The notes under the pieces were generated by a model that searched no databases, had not been told where the DNA came from, and saw only the letters and a program-made list of their open reading frames with translations. Both the position numbers and the translations under genes were made by a program. Positions 25,740-34,542 of a stretch of DNA of 64,000 bases are shown here, piece by piece (position 1 is the stretch's first letter; each line of letters opens with the position of its first letter). Source of the DNA: Klenkia soli (GTDB lineage: Bacteria; Actinomycetota; Actinomycetes; Mycobacteriales; Geodermatophilaceae); assembly GCF_900103975.1 (NCBI RefSeq), contig NZ_FNIR01000006.1, positions 62,001 to 126,000 on the forward strand. Direction: 5' to 3'.

Positions 25740-26696
25740 GTGAGCTTCTTCTCCGACGTCGAACGGGACCTCGTCGTGGCAGGCCGCACCGTGCTCGCCG
25801 ACGGGGTCCTCGCCCTGGACCTGGTGTCCCACAACGGCCGGGACCTGCCCGGCTGGACCCCCGGCTCGCACGTCGACGTCGTGCTGCGCCCCGGCCTGGA
25901 ACGGCAGTACTCCCTCTGCTCCGACGTCGCCGACCGGTCGCGGTGGCGGCTGGCGGTGCTGCGCGAGGACGGCGGCGCCGGCGGGTCCGTGGCCCTGCAC
26001 GACGAGGTCGAGGTGGGCCAGCGGTTGCGGCTGCGCGGCCCCCGGAACCACTTCGTGTTCGAGGTGACCCCCGGGACCCGCCACCGGTTCGTCGCCGGCG
26101 GCATCGGCATCACCCCGCTGCGGGCGATGGTGGCCGCCGCCGACGCGGCCGGGGCCGACTGGTCGCTGGACTACTGCGGCCGCACGCGGGGCCGCATGGC
26201 GTTCGCCGACGAGCTGCTCGCCGCGTACCCGGGGCGCGTGCGGCTGCACGTCGCCGACGAGGGCGACCGGCTCGACGTCGCCACCCTCGAGGTCGACGCC
26301 GCCACCGCGGTGCACGCGTGCGGGCCGGCCAAGCTGCTCGACGCGCTCGAGGCCGCCGCCACCGGCTGGGCGGGCACGCTGCACGTCGAGCGGTTCGAGG
26401 CCAAGGAGTTCGGCGCACCGGTGTGGCCCGGGCCCTTCGAGGTCGAGCTGGCCCTGACCGGCACCTCCGTGGTCGTCGAGCCGGGCACCAGCGTGCTCGA
26501 CGCGCTGGCCGGCGCCGGGGTCGACGTCCTGTCCTCGTGCCGGGTCGGTACCTGCGGCACCTGCGAGACCCCGGTGCTGGAGGGCGCCGTCGAGCACCGC
26601 GACTCCGTGCTCAGCCCCGGCGAGCAGGCCGAGGACACCGCGATGATGGTCTGCGTCTCCCGTGCCGCCGGCCCGCGGCTCGTGCTCGACCTGTGA
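25740..26696 (+). CDS. Phthalate-dioxygenase-reductase/VanB-type ferredoxin reductase
   Basis: 318 residues from GTG 25740 (AGGA about 8 bases upstream). FMN/FAD barrel with RQYSLCSD near 60, NAD domain beginning FVAGGIGITPLRAM near 120, and a C-terminal plant-type [2Fe-2S] domain with CRVGTCGTC near 266 and the fourth Cys in MMVCVS near 303. Such class IA reductases pass electrons from NADH to Rieske oxygenases, for example in vanillate or N-methyl demethylation. The only Rieske oxygenase in the window is at 35912-36994, its probable partner. The stop overlaps the start of the next gene (GTGA). Confidence 0.9.
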   Translation: MSFFSDVERDLVVAGRTVLADGVLALDLVSHNGRDLPGWTPGSHVDVVLRPGLERQYSLCSDVADRSRWRLAVLREDGGAGGSVALHDEVEVGQRLRLRGPRNHFVFEVTPGTRHRFVAGGIGITPLRAMVAAADAAGADWSLDYCGRTRGRMAFADELLAAYPGRVRLHVADEGDRLDVATLEVDAATAVHACGPAKLLDALEAAATGWAGTLHVERFEAKEFGAPVWPGPFEVELALTGTSVVVEPGTSVLDALAGAGVDVLSSCRVGTCGTCETPVLEGAVEHRDSVLSPGEQAEDTAMMVCVSRAAGPRLVLDL

Positions 26697-27703
26697 CGGC
26701 ACCGCTCACCGCACCGGCCTGCCCGAAGGCGATGACCCACGGGCCGTGCGGCGGGGTCGCCGAGGACGGCCGCTGCGAGGTCGCACCCGTGCCGTGCTCC
26801 TTCCTGCCCCTGCCCACGATGCGGTGGAGCGGTCCGACGGCGGTCCGCACGGCGCCGGAACCCCGCCTGCTGGCGCTCATGCGGCAACGGCCGGTGGTCG
26901 TCGCCGACCTGCCGGCGGTGGCGCTGGACCGGGCCTCCCTCGAGCGGTCCGCCGACGTGGTCGTGGGCCACGTCGACGCCGTGCTCCTGGGTGACCACGG
27001 TGCCGCGCGGGTGCAGTTCTCGCCCACCTACCGGGCCTCGGTCGTGCAGGCCCGCGGACTCCCGGTGTGGCAGGGCCTCAACTGCCGGGACCGCAACCGG
27101 GTCGCGCTGGAGGGCGAGCTGGCGGGGCTGGCCGACCTCGGTGTGGGCGCGGTGCACTGCGTGACCGGCGACCACACGGCCACCGGGGACCGGCCCGACG
27201 CCCGACCGGTCTTCGACTGGGACTCCACCCAGCTGGCGGCCGCGGCCCGGGCGGCCGGCGTGCTGGTGTCGGTGGGGGAGACCCCGCACGGCCCGCCTGC
27301 AGAACGCCGTCCGCACCGGCTCGTGGAGAAGGTCCGGGCCGGGGCCGACGTCTGCTTCGTCAACCACACCGGCTCGGTGCAGGAGCTGCGCGACTTCGTC
27401 GAGCGGGCCACCGACGCGGGGGCCGACGTCCCGTTCGTCGCCTGCGTAGCGGTGGCGACCGACCCCGGGTCGGTCGCCGAGCTGCGCCGGTTCACCGGGC
27501 TGCGGCTGCCCGCGGGCTACCTGGCCGGCATCGAGTCCGCCCACGACCCGGCCCGGGCCGGCATCGCCGCGGCCACCGCGCTCGCCGAGGAGTACCTGGC
27601 CGTGCCCGGCGTCCGCGGCGTCGACCTGTCCGGGGTGGCCGCCCCCGGCACCGAGCTGACCACCGCCACGGCCCTGGCCGAGATCGGGAGACGACTGAGT
27701 TGA
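26693..27703 (+). CDS. Methylenetetrahydrofolate reductase-like protein with N-terminal Cys motif
   Basis: 336 residues, GTG 26693 overlapping the reductase stop. The first 40 residues carry C10, C19, C28 and C35 in CPKAMTHGPCGGV...GRCEV...C, the signature of the MTHFR C-terminal-domain (MetV-like) family; a barrel related to methylenetetrahydrofolate reductase follows (LNCRDRNRVALEGELAGLADLG, VHCVTGDH, residues about 120-160). The domain order, Cys motif first, is the reverse of what the family name implies. Known relatives move one-carbon units on tetrahydrofolate, so a place after oxygenase demethylation is a fair inference. Coupled with the amidohydrolase gene downstream. Confidence 0.8.
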   Translation: MTAPLTAPACPKAMTHGPCGGVAEDGRCEVAPVPCSFLPLPTMRWSGPTAVRTAPEPRLLALMRQRPVVVADLPAVALDRASLERSADVVVGHVDAVLLGDHGAARVQFSPTYRASVVQARGLPVWQGLNCRDRNRVALEGELAGLADLGVGAVHCVTGDHTATGDRPDARPVFDWDSTQLAAAARAAGVLVSVGETPHGPPAERRPHRLVEKVRAGADVCFVNHTGSVQELRDFVERATDAGADVPFVACVAVATDPGSVAELRRFTGLRLPAGYLAGIESAHDPARAGIAAATALAEEYLAVPGVRGVDLSGVAAPGTELTTATALAEIGRRLS

Positions 27704-27705
27704 GC

Positions 27706-28938
27706 ATGCTGCTGAGGTCGGTCACCGACCTGGACGGACGACTCCTCGACGTCCGGACCGACGACGTCGTCACCGACGTCGCGCCGGCCGGTGCGTTGGA
27801 GGTGCGCCCGGACGACGAGGTGCACGACCTGGCCGGCCACCACCTGCTGCCGGCACCCGCCGAGCCGCACGCCCACCTGGACAAGGCGCTCACCAGCCAC
27901 CGCGCGCCAAACCGCACCGGTGACCTGGCCGGTGCGATCGAGGCCATCCGCACGATCGCCGCGGCCTTCACCCACGAGGACCTCGTCGACCGGGCCACCC
28001 GCGCCGCGCACGAGTACCTGGCGAACGGGACGACGGCGATCCGCACCCACGCCGACGTCGGCGCCCACTCGGGCACCCGGCACGTGCGCGCACTGCTCGA
28101 GGTGCGCGAGGCCCTGGCCGGGCTGGTCGACGTCCAGGTGGTCGCCCTGGCCAGCGCGCCGTGGGCGCCGGGCGAGGCCCAGGCGAACGCCCGGCTGCTG
28201 GAGGAGGCCGTGGACCTCGGCGTCGACCTGGTCGGCGGGGCGCCCCACATGTGGCCCGACCGGGCCGCCGGGTTGGAGCTGTCCTTCGAGGTCGCCGCCC
28301 GTCGCGGGCTGCCGCTGGACCTGCACACCGACGAGACCCTCGACCCCACCGCGCAGGGCCTGCTGCACCTGGCGCAGCGCGTGCGGGCCACGGGGTTCGC
28401 GCACGGGGCCACGGCCAGCCACTGCGTCTCGCTCGGCGTGCACCCCCTCGAGGTCGCCCGGGCCACCGCGGCGGAGGTGGCCGCGGCGGGGGTCGGGGTC
28501 GTGGCGCTGCCGCAGACCAACCTCTACCTGCAGGGCCGGGAGTCCACGGTGGCCACCCCGCGCGGGCTGACCGCCGTCCGGGCGCTGCTGGACGCCGGGG
28601 CGACGCTGGGCGCCGGCGGGGACAACCTGCGCGACCCGTTCAACCCGATGGGCCGGGCCGACGCCTGCGAGGCGGCATCCCTGCTGGTCACCTCGGGTCA
28701 CCTCTCGACCCGCGAGGCCTGGCACGCCGTGAGCTCCGGTGCCCGGCGGTGCATGGGCCTGCCGGTGCCCGCCGTCGCGATCGGCTCGGTGGCCGAGTTC
28801 CTCGCAGTCGAGGCGGAGAGCCTCGACGCGGCCGTGGCCGGGGCCGGGACCTCGCGCACGGTGATCAGCCGCGGGCGGGTGGTGGCGAGCACGACGGTGC
28901 AGCGGGTGTTCCCCGCGAGGGCTGTGGCCCAGTCGTGA
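27706..28938 (+). CDS. Cytosine deaminase-like amidohydrolase
   Basis: 410 residues from ATG 27706; a TTG at 27700, overlapping the upstream stop and better spaced (9 bases) from GGGAG, is an equally good start. Metal and catalytic residues of the CodA group are in place: HAH in EPHAHLDKAL, HTDE in LDLHTDETLD, His in ASHCVSLG and Asp in GAGGDNLRDPF. It should deaminate or hydrolyse a cyclic amidine or amide such as a pyrimidine or creatinine-like ring. Third gene of the reductase / MTHFR-like operon. Confidence 0.87.
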   Translation: MLLRSVTDLDGRLLDVRTDDVVTDVAPAGALEVRPDDEVHDLAGHHLLPAPAEPHAHLDKALTSHRAPNRTGDLAGAIEAIRTIAAAFTHEDLVDRATRAAHEYLANGTTAIRTHADVGAHSGTRHVRALLEVREALAGLVDVQVVALASAPWAPGEAQANARLLEEAVDLGVDLVGGAPHMWPDRAAGLELSFEVAARRGLPLDLHTDETLDPTAQGLLHLAQRVRATGFAHGATASHCVSLGVHPLEVARATAAEVAAAGVGVVALPQTNLYLQGRESTVATPRGLTAVRALLDAGATLGAGGDNLRDPFNPMGRADACEAASLLVTSGHLSTREAWHAVSSGARRCMGLPVPAVAIGSVAEFLAVEAESLDAAVAGAGTSRTVISRGRVVASTTVQRVFPARAVAQS

Positions 28939-29056
28939 CCAGACGGTCGACTCCGTTCACCGACGGCACACGCAACCGAAACAGACCCGGCCCATCGTGA
29001 CGACATCGCCCGGTACCGCCGGGCGCACCGACTCCCTTTTCGCACCGGAGGTGACC

Positions 29057-29830
29057 GTGAGCGCTCCTGCGCCCACCGCCCCGCCCGCCGCCACCGGCAC
29101 CACCGTCCTGCAGTTCACCGACGTGGCCCGGCAGTTCCCGGACGGCACCGTCGCCCTGGAGGGCGTGGACCTGACGATCCAGCGCGGTGAGTTCGTCACC
29201 GTCGTCGGCCCCTCGGGCTGCGGAAAGAGCACCCTGCTGCGGATCGCCTCCGGACTGGACGAGGCCTCCGCCGGCACCGCGACGGTCGACGCCCGGCGGA
29301 TCGGCTACGTCTTCCAGGACGCCACGCTGCTGCCCTGGCGCAGCGTGCAGAAGAACGTCGAGCTGCTCGCCGAGCTGCACGGCATGAGCAAGACGGCCAC
29401 CAACCAGGCCGCCCTCGACGCGATCGAGCTGGTCGGGCTGCGCGGGCACGAGAAGAAGCTGCCCCGGGCGCTGTCGGGGGGCATGAAGATGCGTGCCTCG
29501 CTGGCCCGCTCGCTGACCCTCGACCCCGACCTGTTCCTCTTCGACGAACCCTTCGGCGCGCTGGACGAGATCACCCGCGAGCGCCTCAACGACGAGCTGA
29601 TCCGGCTGTTCGTGGCCAAGGGCTTCGGGGCGCTGTTCATCACCCACTCGGTCTCGGAGGCCGTCTACATGTCGACCCGGGTGCTGGTGATGTCCGGCCG
29701 GCCGGGCCACATCGTCGACTCCTTCGAGGTGCCGTTCGGCACCGACCGCACCCCCGAGCTCCGGTTCACCCCCGAGTTCGCCAAGCTCGCCGGCGAGGTC
29801 TCCCACGCGCTGCGCGAGGGCCACTCGTGA
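29057..29830 (+). CDS. ABC importer ATPase (nitrate/sulfonate/thiamine-precursor type)
   Basis: 257 residues from GTG 29057, which has GGAGG five bases upstream; an upstream GTG at 28997 would add 20 residues. Walker A GPSGCGKSTLL, Q-loop FQDATLLPW, signature LSGGMKMRASLARSL, Walker B LFLFDEPFGALDE and switch His ITHS. Belongs to the SsuB/TauB/NrtD/ThiZ-like group. Coupled to the permease gene by a 4-base overlap and followed by the binding lipoprotein, making a complete importer in the middle of the catabolic region, so it probably brings in the substrate of that region. Confidence 0.92.
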   Translation: MSAPAPTAPPAATGTTVLQFTDVARQFPDGTVALEGVDLTIQRGEFVTVVGPSGCGKSTLLRIASGLDEASAGTATVDARRIGYVFQDATLLPWRSVQKNVELLAELHGMSKTATNQAALDAIELVGLRGHEKKLPRALSGGMKMRASLARSLTLDPDLFLFDEPFGALDEITRERLNDELIRLFVAKGFGALFITHSVSEAVYMSTRVLVMSGRPGHIVDSFEVPFGTDRTPELRFTPEFAKLAGEVSHALREGHS

Positions 29831-30732
29831 CCGCCACCCTGCCCACCGCCGAGGAGACCCGCGTGACGACCACCCTGGAGAGCCCGACCCAGGCCCCGGT
29901 GGCCGCCGGTGCCACCCCGGCCCCGCTGGTGCGACGGCGCCGCCGGAACAAGCTGACCAGCTACCTGCTCCCGGTCGTCGTCTTCGCGGCGCTCATCGGG
30001 GTCTGGTACGCGATCACCTACCTGTTCCTGGAGCCGGGCAAGCGGTTCCTCATGCCGGCCCCGCACACCCTGATCACCGACGCGCTGCTCGACCCGGTCA
30101 TCACCGACAAGGTCTGGCCGGCGCTGGGCCGCACCATCGTGGTCAGCTTCGCCGGGCTGGGCATCGCCATCGTGATCGGCATGCTGTGGGCGATCGCGAT
30201 GAGCCAGAGCAAGGCGGTCGAGGCGTCGCTGTACCCCTACGCCGTAGCCCTGCAGTGCATCCCGATCCTGGCCCTGGTGCCGCTCATCGGGTTCTGGTTC
30301 GACTTCGGCTTCGAGTCCCGGGTGATCGTCTGCGTGATGATCGCGCTGTTCCCGATCGTGTCGAACACGCTCTTCGGGATCCAGTCGGTCGACCGCGGGC
30401 ACCACGAGCTGTTCACGCTGCACCGGGCGGGCCGGATCACCCGGCTGGTGAAGCTGCAGCTGCCGGCCGCGCTGCCGGCCATCTTCGCCGGGTTCCGCAT
30501 CTCGGCCGGGCTCTCGGTCGTCGGCGCGATCGTGGGTGACCTCTTCTTCAAGAAGGGCGACCCGGGCCTGGGCATCCTGCTGTCGAACTTCAGCTCGCGG
30601 CTGCAGGGCGCTCCGCTGTTCTTCACCATCGTGGTCACCGCGGTGCTCGGCTTCGCGGTCTTCTTCCTCTTCGGCCTGCTGGCGAAGCTCGCCGTCGGCC
30701 GCTGGTACGACCAGTCCCGCGACGCCGGCTGA
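29827..30732 (+). CDS. ABC importer permease
   Basis: 301 residues with about six membrane segments after a 35-residue cytosolic tail (first segment about 38-60) and the BPD_transp_1 coupling loop near residue 195-215 (GIQSVDRGHHELFTLHRAGRITRLVKLQLPAALPAIFAGFR, with the conserved A-G pattern). Typical permease of the SsuC/TauC/NrtB group. The GTG start overlaps the ATPase stop. The basic RRRRRNK just before the first membrane segment fits an inside N-terminus. Confidence 0.92.
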   Translation: MTATLPTAEETRVTTTLESPTQAPVAAGATPAPLVRRRRRNKLTSYLLPVVVFAALIGVWYAITYLFLEPGKRFLMPAPHTLITDALLDPVITDKVWPALGRTIVVSFAGLGIAIVIGMLWAIAMSQSKAVEASLYPYAVALQCIPILALVPLIGFWFDFGFESRVIVCVMIALFPIVSNTLFGIQSVDRGHHELFTLHRAGRITRLVKLQLPAALPAIFAGFRISAGLSVVGAIVGDLFFKKGDPGLGILLSNFSSRLQGAPLFFTIVVTAVLGFAVFFLFGLLAKLAVGRWYDQSRDAG

Positions 30733-30800
30733 GCCGGCCGGTCCGCCCGTCCCCCCTGTACTGCACCACCCGGAGCCCCGCCGCCGTCGGCCCCGGTCCA

Positions 30801-30826
30801 CCGGCACCCCGAGCCTGAGGTGCCGG
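30801..30826 (+). other. Small hairpin between permease and binding-protein genes
   Basis: Arms 30801-30808 and 30819-30826 (CCGGCACC and its complement) with a 10-base loop, in the 118-base gap. It may moderate read-through or stabilise the upstream mRNA 3' end, so binding protein and permease can be made in different amounts. Confidence 0.35.
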
Positions 30827-30850
30827 CCCCACCCCTCCCTAGGAGCACGT

Positions 30851-32026
30851 GTGCGCATCACCCGGACCACGTCGGCCCTCGCGGCCACGGCACTGCTGGC
30901 CCTGTCCCTGGCCGCCTGCGGCAGCGACGACGGCGACTCGGCCGCGGCCGCCCCGTCCGGCGAGGTCGGCAGCAACGACCTCGCCGCCGCGGGGTGCCCC
31001 AGCAACATCGTCGTCCAGACCGACTGGAACCCCGAGGCCGAGCACGGCGGGCTCTACGAGTCCCTCGGCGACGACTACGTCGTGGACGCCAGCAACAAGT
31101 CCGTCAGCGGGACGCTCATCGACGGCAACGGCGACAGCACCGGGGTCACCCTGGAGATCCGGGCCGGCGGCCCGGCCATCGGCTTCCAGACCGTCACCGC
31201 GCAGATGTACTCCGACACCGACATCGACCTGGGCTACATCGCCACCGATGAGGCCATCCAGAACTCGGCCGACCAGCCGACGACGGCGGTGCTGGCACCT
31301 CTCGAGAAGTCGCCGACCATGATCATGTGGGACCCGGCCACCTACCCCGACGTGAAGGGCATCGCCGACCTGAAGGCCGCGGGCACGACGGTCCGCTACT
31401 TCGACGGCTCGGCCTACATGGCCTACCTGACCGGTGCCGGGATCCTCGACGCCGACCAGGTCGACGGCTCCTACGACGGCACCCCGGCCGGCTTCGTGGC
31501 CGCCGGCGGTGAGGTCGCGCAGCAGGGCTTCGCCTCGGCCGAGCCCTACATCTACAAGAACGAGGTCGCCGACTGGGGCAAGGACGTCGACTACCAGCTC
31601 GTCTACGACGCCGGCTTCCAGCCCTACCAGAGCTCTATCTCGGTCCGCTCCGACGACCTGGACGGCATGTCGGACTGCCTGACCGCGCTGGTGCCGCTCA
31701 TGCAGCAGGCCGACGTCGACTACCTGGCCGACCCGGCCCGGGCGACGGGGATCATCCTCGACCTGGTCGACCAGTACGACACTGGCTGGGTCTACTCCCA
31801 GGGCGTGGCCGACTACTCGGTGCAGACCCAGCAGGAGCTCGGCCTGGTCGGCAACGGCCCGGACGACACCCACGGCAACTTCGACACCGACCGCGTCGAC
31901 ACGCTGATCGAGCAGACCACGCCGATCTTCGACGAGCAGGGCACGCCCCCGAAGGAGGGCCTGACCGCCGACGACCTGGTGACCAACCAGTTCATCGACG
32001 ACTCCATCGGCGTCCCCGCCAGCTGA
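30851..32026 (+). CDS. ABC importer substrate-binding lipoprotein
   Basis: 391 residues from GTG 30851 with AGGAG five bases upstream. Signal peptide and lipobox SLAAC, mature start CGSDDGDS. The body has the NMT1/SsuA-like type II binding fold (VVQTDWNPEAEHGGLYESLG, IGFQTVTAQMYSDTDIDLGYI, DLKAAGTTVRYFDG). Relatives bind sulfonates, nitrate, or pyrimidine precursors of thiamine. VQTDWNPEAEHGG resembles the LDWxPNxxHxG start of hydroxymethylpyrimidine-type binders, which fits a heterocyclic ligand, but this is only suggestive. Confidence 0.88.
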   Translation: MRITRTTSALAATALLALSLAACGSDDGDSAAAAPSGEVGSNDLAAAGCPSNIVVQTDWNPEAEHGGLYESLGDDYVVDASNKSVSGTLIDGNGDSTGVTLEIRAGGPAIGFQTVTAQMYSDTDIDLGYIATDEAIQNSADQPTTAVLAPLEKSPTMIMWDPATYPDVKGIADLKAAGTTVRYFDGSAYMAYLTGAGILDADQVDGSYDGTPAGFVAAGGEVAQQGFASAEPYIYKNEVADWGKDVDYQLVYDAGFQPYQSSISVRSDDLDGMSDCLTALVPLMQQADVDYLADPARATGIILDLVDQYDTGWVYSQGVADYSVQTQQELGLVGNGPDDTHGNFDTDRVDTLIEQTTPIFDEQGTPPKEGLTADDLVTNQFIDDSIGVPAS

Positions 32027-32038
32027 TCCCGCACACCC

Positions 32039-32072
32039 CTCCGGCGCCCCGTCACCCGACGGGGCGCCGGAG
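32039..32072 (+). terminator. Hairpin terminator after the ABC importer operon
   Basis: Arms 32039-32053 and 32058-32072 give a perfect 15-bp stem with a 4-base loop, 12 bases after the stop of the binding-protein gene and 15 bases before the next start. Confidence 0.75.
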
Positions 32073-32087
32073 TCGTGCCACCCGACC

Positions 32088-33497
32088 GTGAGGACGCCGA
32101 CGATCGACACGCATGCCCCGGCCACCGCGATGCTGGCCGCCCTCGCGTCCGGCGAGGTGTCCGCGGTCGAGCTGACCCGGGCGCACCTGGACCGGATCGC
32201 CGGTCCGGGGGCCGCCCTGAACGCCGTCGTGGTGGTCGACGCCGAGGGTGCGCTCGCCGCAGCCGGGCGCGTCGACGCCGACCGGGCCGCCGGTCGGCCG
32301 CCCGGTCCGCTGGCCGGCCTGCCGATCACGGTCAAGGACTCCGTCGACGTCCGGGGGCTGCCCAGCTCGCACGGCCGGGCCGACGACCGGCGGGTGGCCG
32401 TCGCCGACGCGCCTGCGGTCCGGCGGCTGCGGGAGGCCGGGTGCGTGGTGCTCGGCAAGACCAACGTGCCGGTGTGGCTGGCCAGCATGCACAGCGAGAA
32501 CGACCTGTTCGGCGCGACGCTCAACCCGTGGGACCTCTCGCGGTCCAGCGGCGGGTCCAGCGGCGGGTCCTCGGCGGCCGTCTCCGCCGGCCTGGCGGTG
32601 GCCGACCTGGGCAGCGACCTGGCCGGGTCGCTGCGGGTGCCGGCCGCCTGGTGCGGGCTGTTCGGGCACCGACCCAGCAACGGCGCGGTGTCCAAGCTGG
32701 GCAACCTGCCCTGGCCGGACGGCGGCCTGCTGGAGCCGATGGTGTCCGCGATCGGCCCGTTCACCCGGTCGGCGGCCGATGCCGAGCTGTTCAGCGAGGT
32801 GCTGTTCGGCGCCGACGGCCTGGACGCCGTGGGCTGGCAGCTGCGGCTGCCCCCGGCCCGGGTCACCGACCTGGCCGGCACCCGGGTCGCGGTGTGGACC
32901 GACGACCCGGCGCTGCCCGTCGACCCCGAGGTGCGGACGGCGATCCGCGGCTTCGCCGACCGGCTGGCCGACGCCGGCGCCCGGGTCACCGAGCTGGCCG
33001 CCCCGCCGGTCGGCGGGTCCGACGACCTCGCGCTCTACCAGCGGCTGCAGGCGGCGGAGGTGGTGCACGGCTTCACCGCGCAGGACCTCGCCGACGCCCC
33101 GGCCGCCTACCACCAGTCGGTCTGGGCGGCGCTGCACGACCTGGAGGCCCAGCGCGCGGCGACGGCCCGGTGGGCCGAGGTGTTCGGCGGGGTGGACGTC
33201 GTCCTGTGCCCGGCGGTGTCCCGCACCGCCACCGCCTACACGCCCGACCGGAAGGCCCCGGAGCTCGTGGACGTCGACGGCCGCCGGGTCCCGATCGACA
33301 CCGTGTGCGACTGGGCCCGGCTGTCCAGCCTCGGTCGGCTGCCGGCCACCGTGGTCCCGCTGGGCCCCGGTGCCGACAGCGGTCTGCCGGTCGGGGCGCA
33401 GCTGCTGGGCGCCTACCTGGAGGACCGCACCCCGCTCGCCGTCGCCCGCCTTGCCGAGCAGGCCGGGCTGGTCACCTTCCGAAGTCCGCCTTCCTGA
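32088..33497 (+). CDS. Amidase-signature family hydrolase
   Basis: 469 residues, GTG 32088. Catalytic Ser-cisSer-Lys set is visible: Lys in ITVKDSVDV (near 84), cis-Ser in SSGGSSGGSSAAV (near 150), nucleophile Ser in GSDLAGSLRVP (near 178). Substrate unknown; amidases of this group cleave small amides, carbamoyl compounds or nitrile-derived amides. The last 26 bases overlap the 3' end of the opposing acetamidase gene, an antisense overlap that is unusual in this window where other convergent pairs overlap by 4 bases or not at all. Confidence 0.9.
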   Translation: MRTPTIDTHAPATAMLAALASGEVSAVELTRAHLDRIAGPGAALNAVVVVDAEGALAAAGRVDADRAAGRPPGPLAGLPITVKDSVDVRGLPSSHGRADDRRVAVADAPAVRRLREAGCVVLGKTNVPVWLASMHSENDLFGATLNPWDLSRSSGGSSGGSSAAVSAGLAVADLGSDLAGSLRVPAAWCGLFGHRPSNGAVSKLGNLPWPDGGLLEPMVSAIGPFTRSAADAELFSEVLFGADGLDAVGWQLRLPPARVTDLAGTRVAVWTDDPALPVDPEVRTAIRGFADRLADAGARVTELAAPPVGGSDDLALYQRLQAAEVVHGFTAQDLADAPAAYHQSVWAALHDLEAQRAATARWAEVFGGVDVVLCPAVSRTATAYTPDRKAPELVDVDGRRVPIDTVCDWARLSSLGRLPATVVPLGPGADSGLPVGAQLLGAYLEDRTPLAVARLAEQAGLVTFRSPPS

Positions 33498-34542
33498 TGG
33501 TGGCGTGCACGCCCTTGACCACGTCGACCACCTGGCTGATCCGGAAGTCGGTGGCCGCCGAGAGGTAGGCGTAGGCCAGCGACGGGTCCATCCCGAACCG
33601 GGCCTGCAGCAGGGCGACGGCGGCCCGCACGCAGTCGGCGACCGCGACGTCGAGGTCCTCGTCCAGCCCGGTGGGCACCAGGAACTCCGCGGTCTCCGCC
33701 AGCGGTCCGGCGAGGTCGCCGAACCGGGCGAGCGCGTCCTTCCGCGGCACGACGTCGAACCGGACGGTGGCCCGGAGGCTGGCCTCCATCGCGGTCAGCG
33801 ACACCTCGCCGTCGCCCTGCGCGAAGTGGGGGTCGCCCACGTAGGCCAGCCCGCCGTCGACCTGGACCGGCAGGTACAGCGTGGCGCCCGTGGTCAGCAG
33901 GTTGATGTCGAGGTTCCCGCCGTGCGATCCGGGTGGTACCGAGTGCGGCCGGTCGGGGCCCGGGACGGCGACGCCCATGATCCCCAGGAACGGCCGCAGC
34001 GGGAACCGCACGGTGGGCGGGGCGCCGGGGGTGAGCGGGAGCAGGCCGTGCTCGCCGTCGTCGGACACCGCGGCGAACGTGCTGAACAGCGGGGCGCCGT
34101 CCCGCGGGTGCTCACCGGGCAGGGCACCCTTGCCGTGCCGGTTGGAGATGACGCCGTAGGGCACCCGCGGGGTGGTGTGGAGCACCGTCATCGCGAGCAG
34201 GTCGCCGACCCGGGCGCCGTGCACCGCGATCGGCCGGCTCACCACGTGCGGACCGTCCACGCCGAACCGGTGCGGGTGGGCGCTGCCGGCGAGGGCGACG
34301 GCGTCCTCGAGCACCTCGGCGACGCCGTGCCGGCCGAAGAACGCCGCCGGGTCGCGGCCCTGGTCCTCCAGGATGCCCTCGTGGCTGACCGTGTCGAGGG
34401 TGACCGACGTGCCCGGTTCCACGGTCAGCACCGGCTCGTCGGCGGCGCACGGCAGCCGGCCCCAGAGCACGTGCTCGGGGGTCGAGGGCAGGTAGGTGGC
34501 GGCCGGGATCGGCCCGCGCCCGGGCTGGAGGACCGACGTCAC
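33472..34542 (-). CDS. Acetamidase/formamidase family protein
   Basis: 356 residues from GTG 34542. FmdA/AmdA-family features: EPGTSVTLDTVSHEGILEDQGRDP near 45-65, GARVGDLLAMTVL, SVPPGSHGGNLDINLLTTGATLYLPVQVDGGLAYVGDPHFAQGDGEVS near 210-250, which is the conserved core of the family. It would release ammonia from formamide or a related small amide. The start overlaps the amidohydrolase stop (GTGA), so it is the last gene of the Rieske operon; formamide-like fragments from ring cleavage are a reasonable substrate (inference). Confidence 0.87.
   Translation of the reverse strand: MTSVLQPGRGPIPAATYLPSTPEHVLWGRLPCAADEPVLTVEPGTSVTLDTVSHEGILEDQGRDPAAFFGRHGVAEVLEDAVALAGSAHPHRFGVDGPHVVSRPIAVHGARVGDLLAMTVLHTTPRVPYGVISNRHGKGALPGEHPRDGAPLFSTFAAVSDDGEHGLLPLTPGAPPTVRFPLRPFLGIMGVAVPGPDRPHSVPPGSHGGNLDINLLTTGATLYLPVQVDGGLAYVGDPHFAQGDGEVSLTAMEASLRATVRFDVVPRKDALARFGDLAGPLAETAEFLVPTGLDEDLDVAVADCVRAAVALLQARFGMDPSLAYAYLSAATDFRISQVVDVVKGVHATIRKADFGR

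Noticed and set aside
24284-26692. Long in-frame extension upstream of the MTHFR-like gene
   Set aside because: Only the part from GTG 26693 resembles a known family; the rest overlaps the opposing FAD oxidase and the reductase in a shadow frame.
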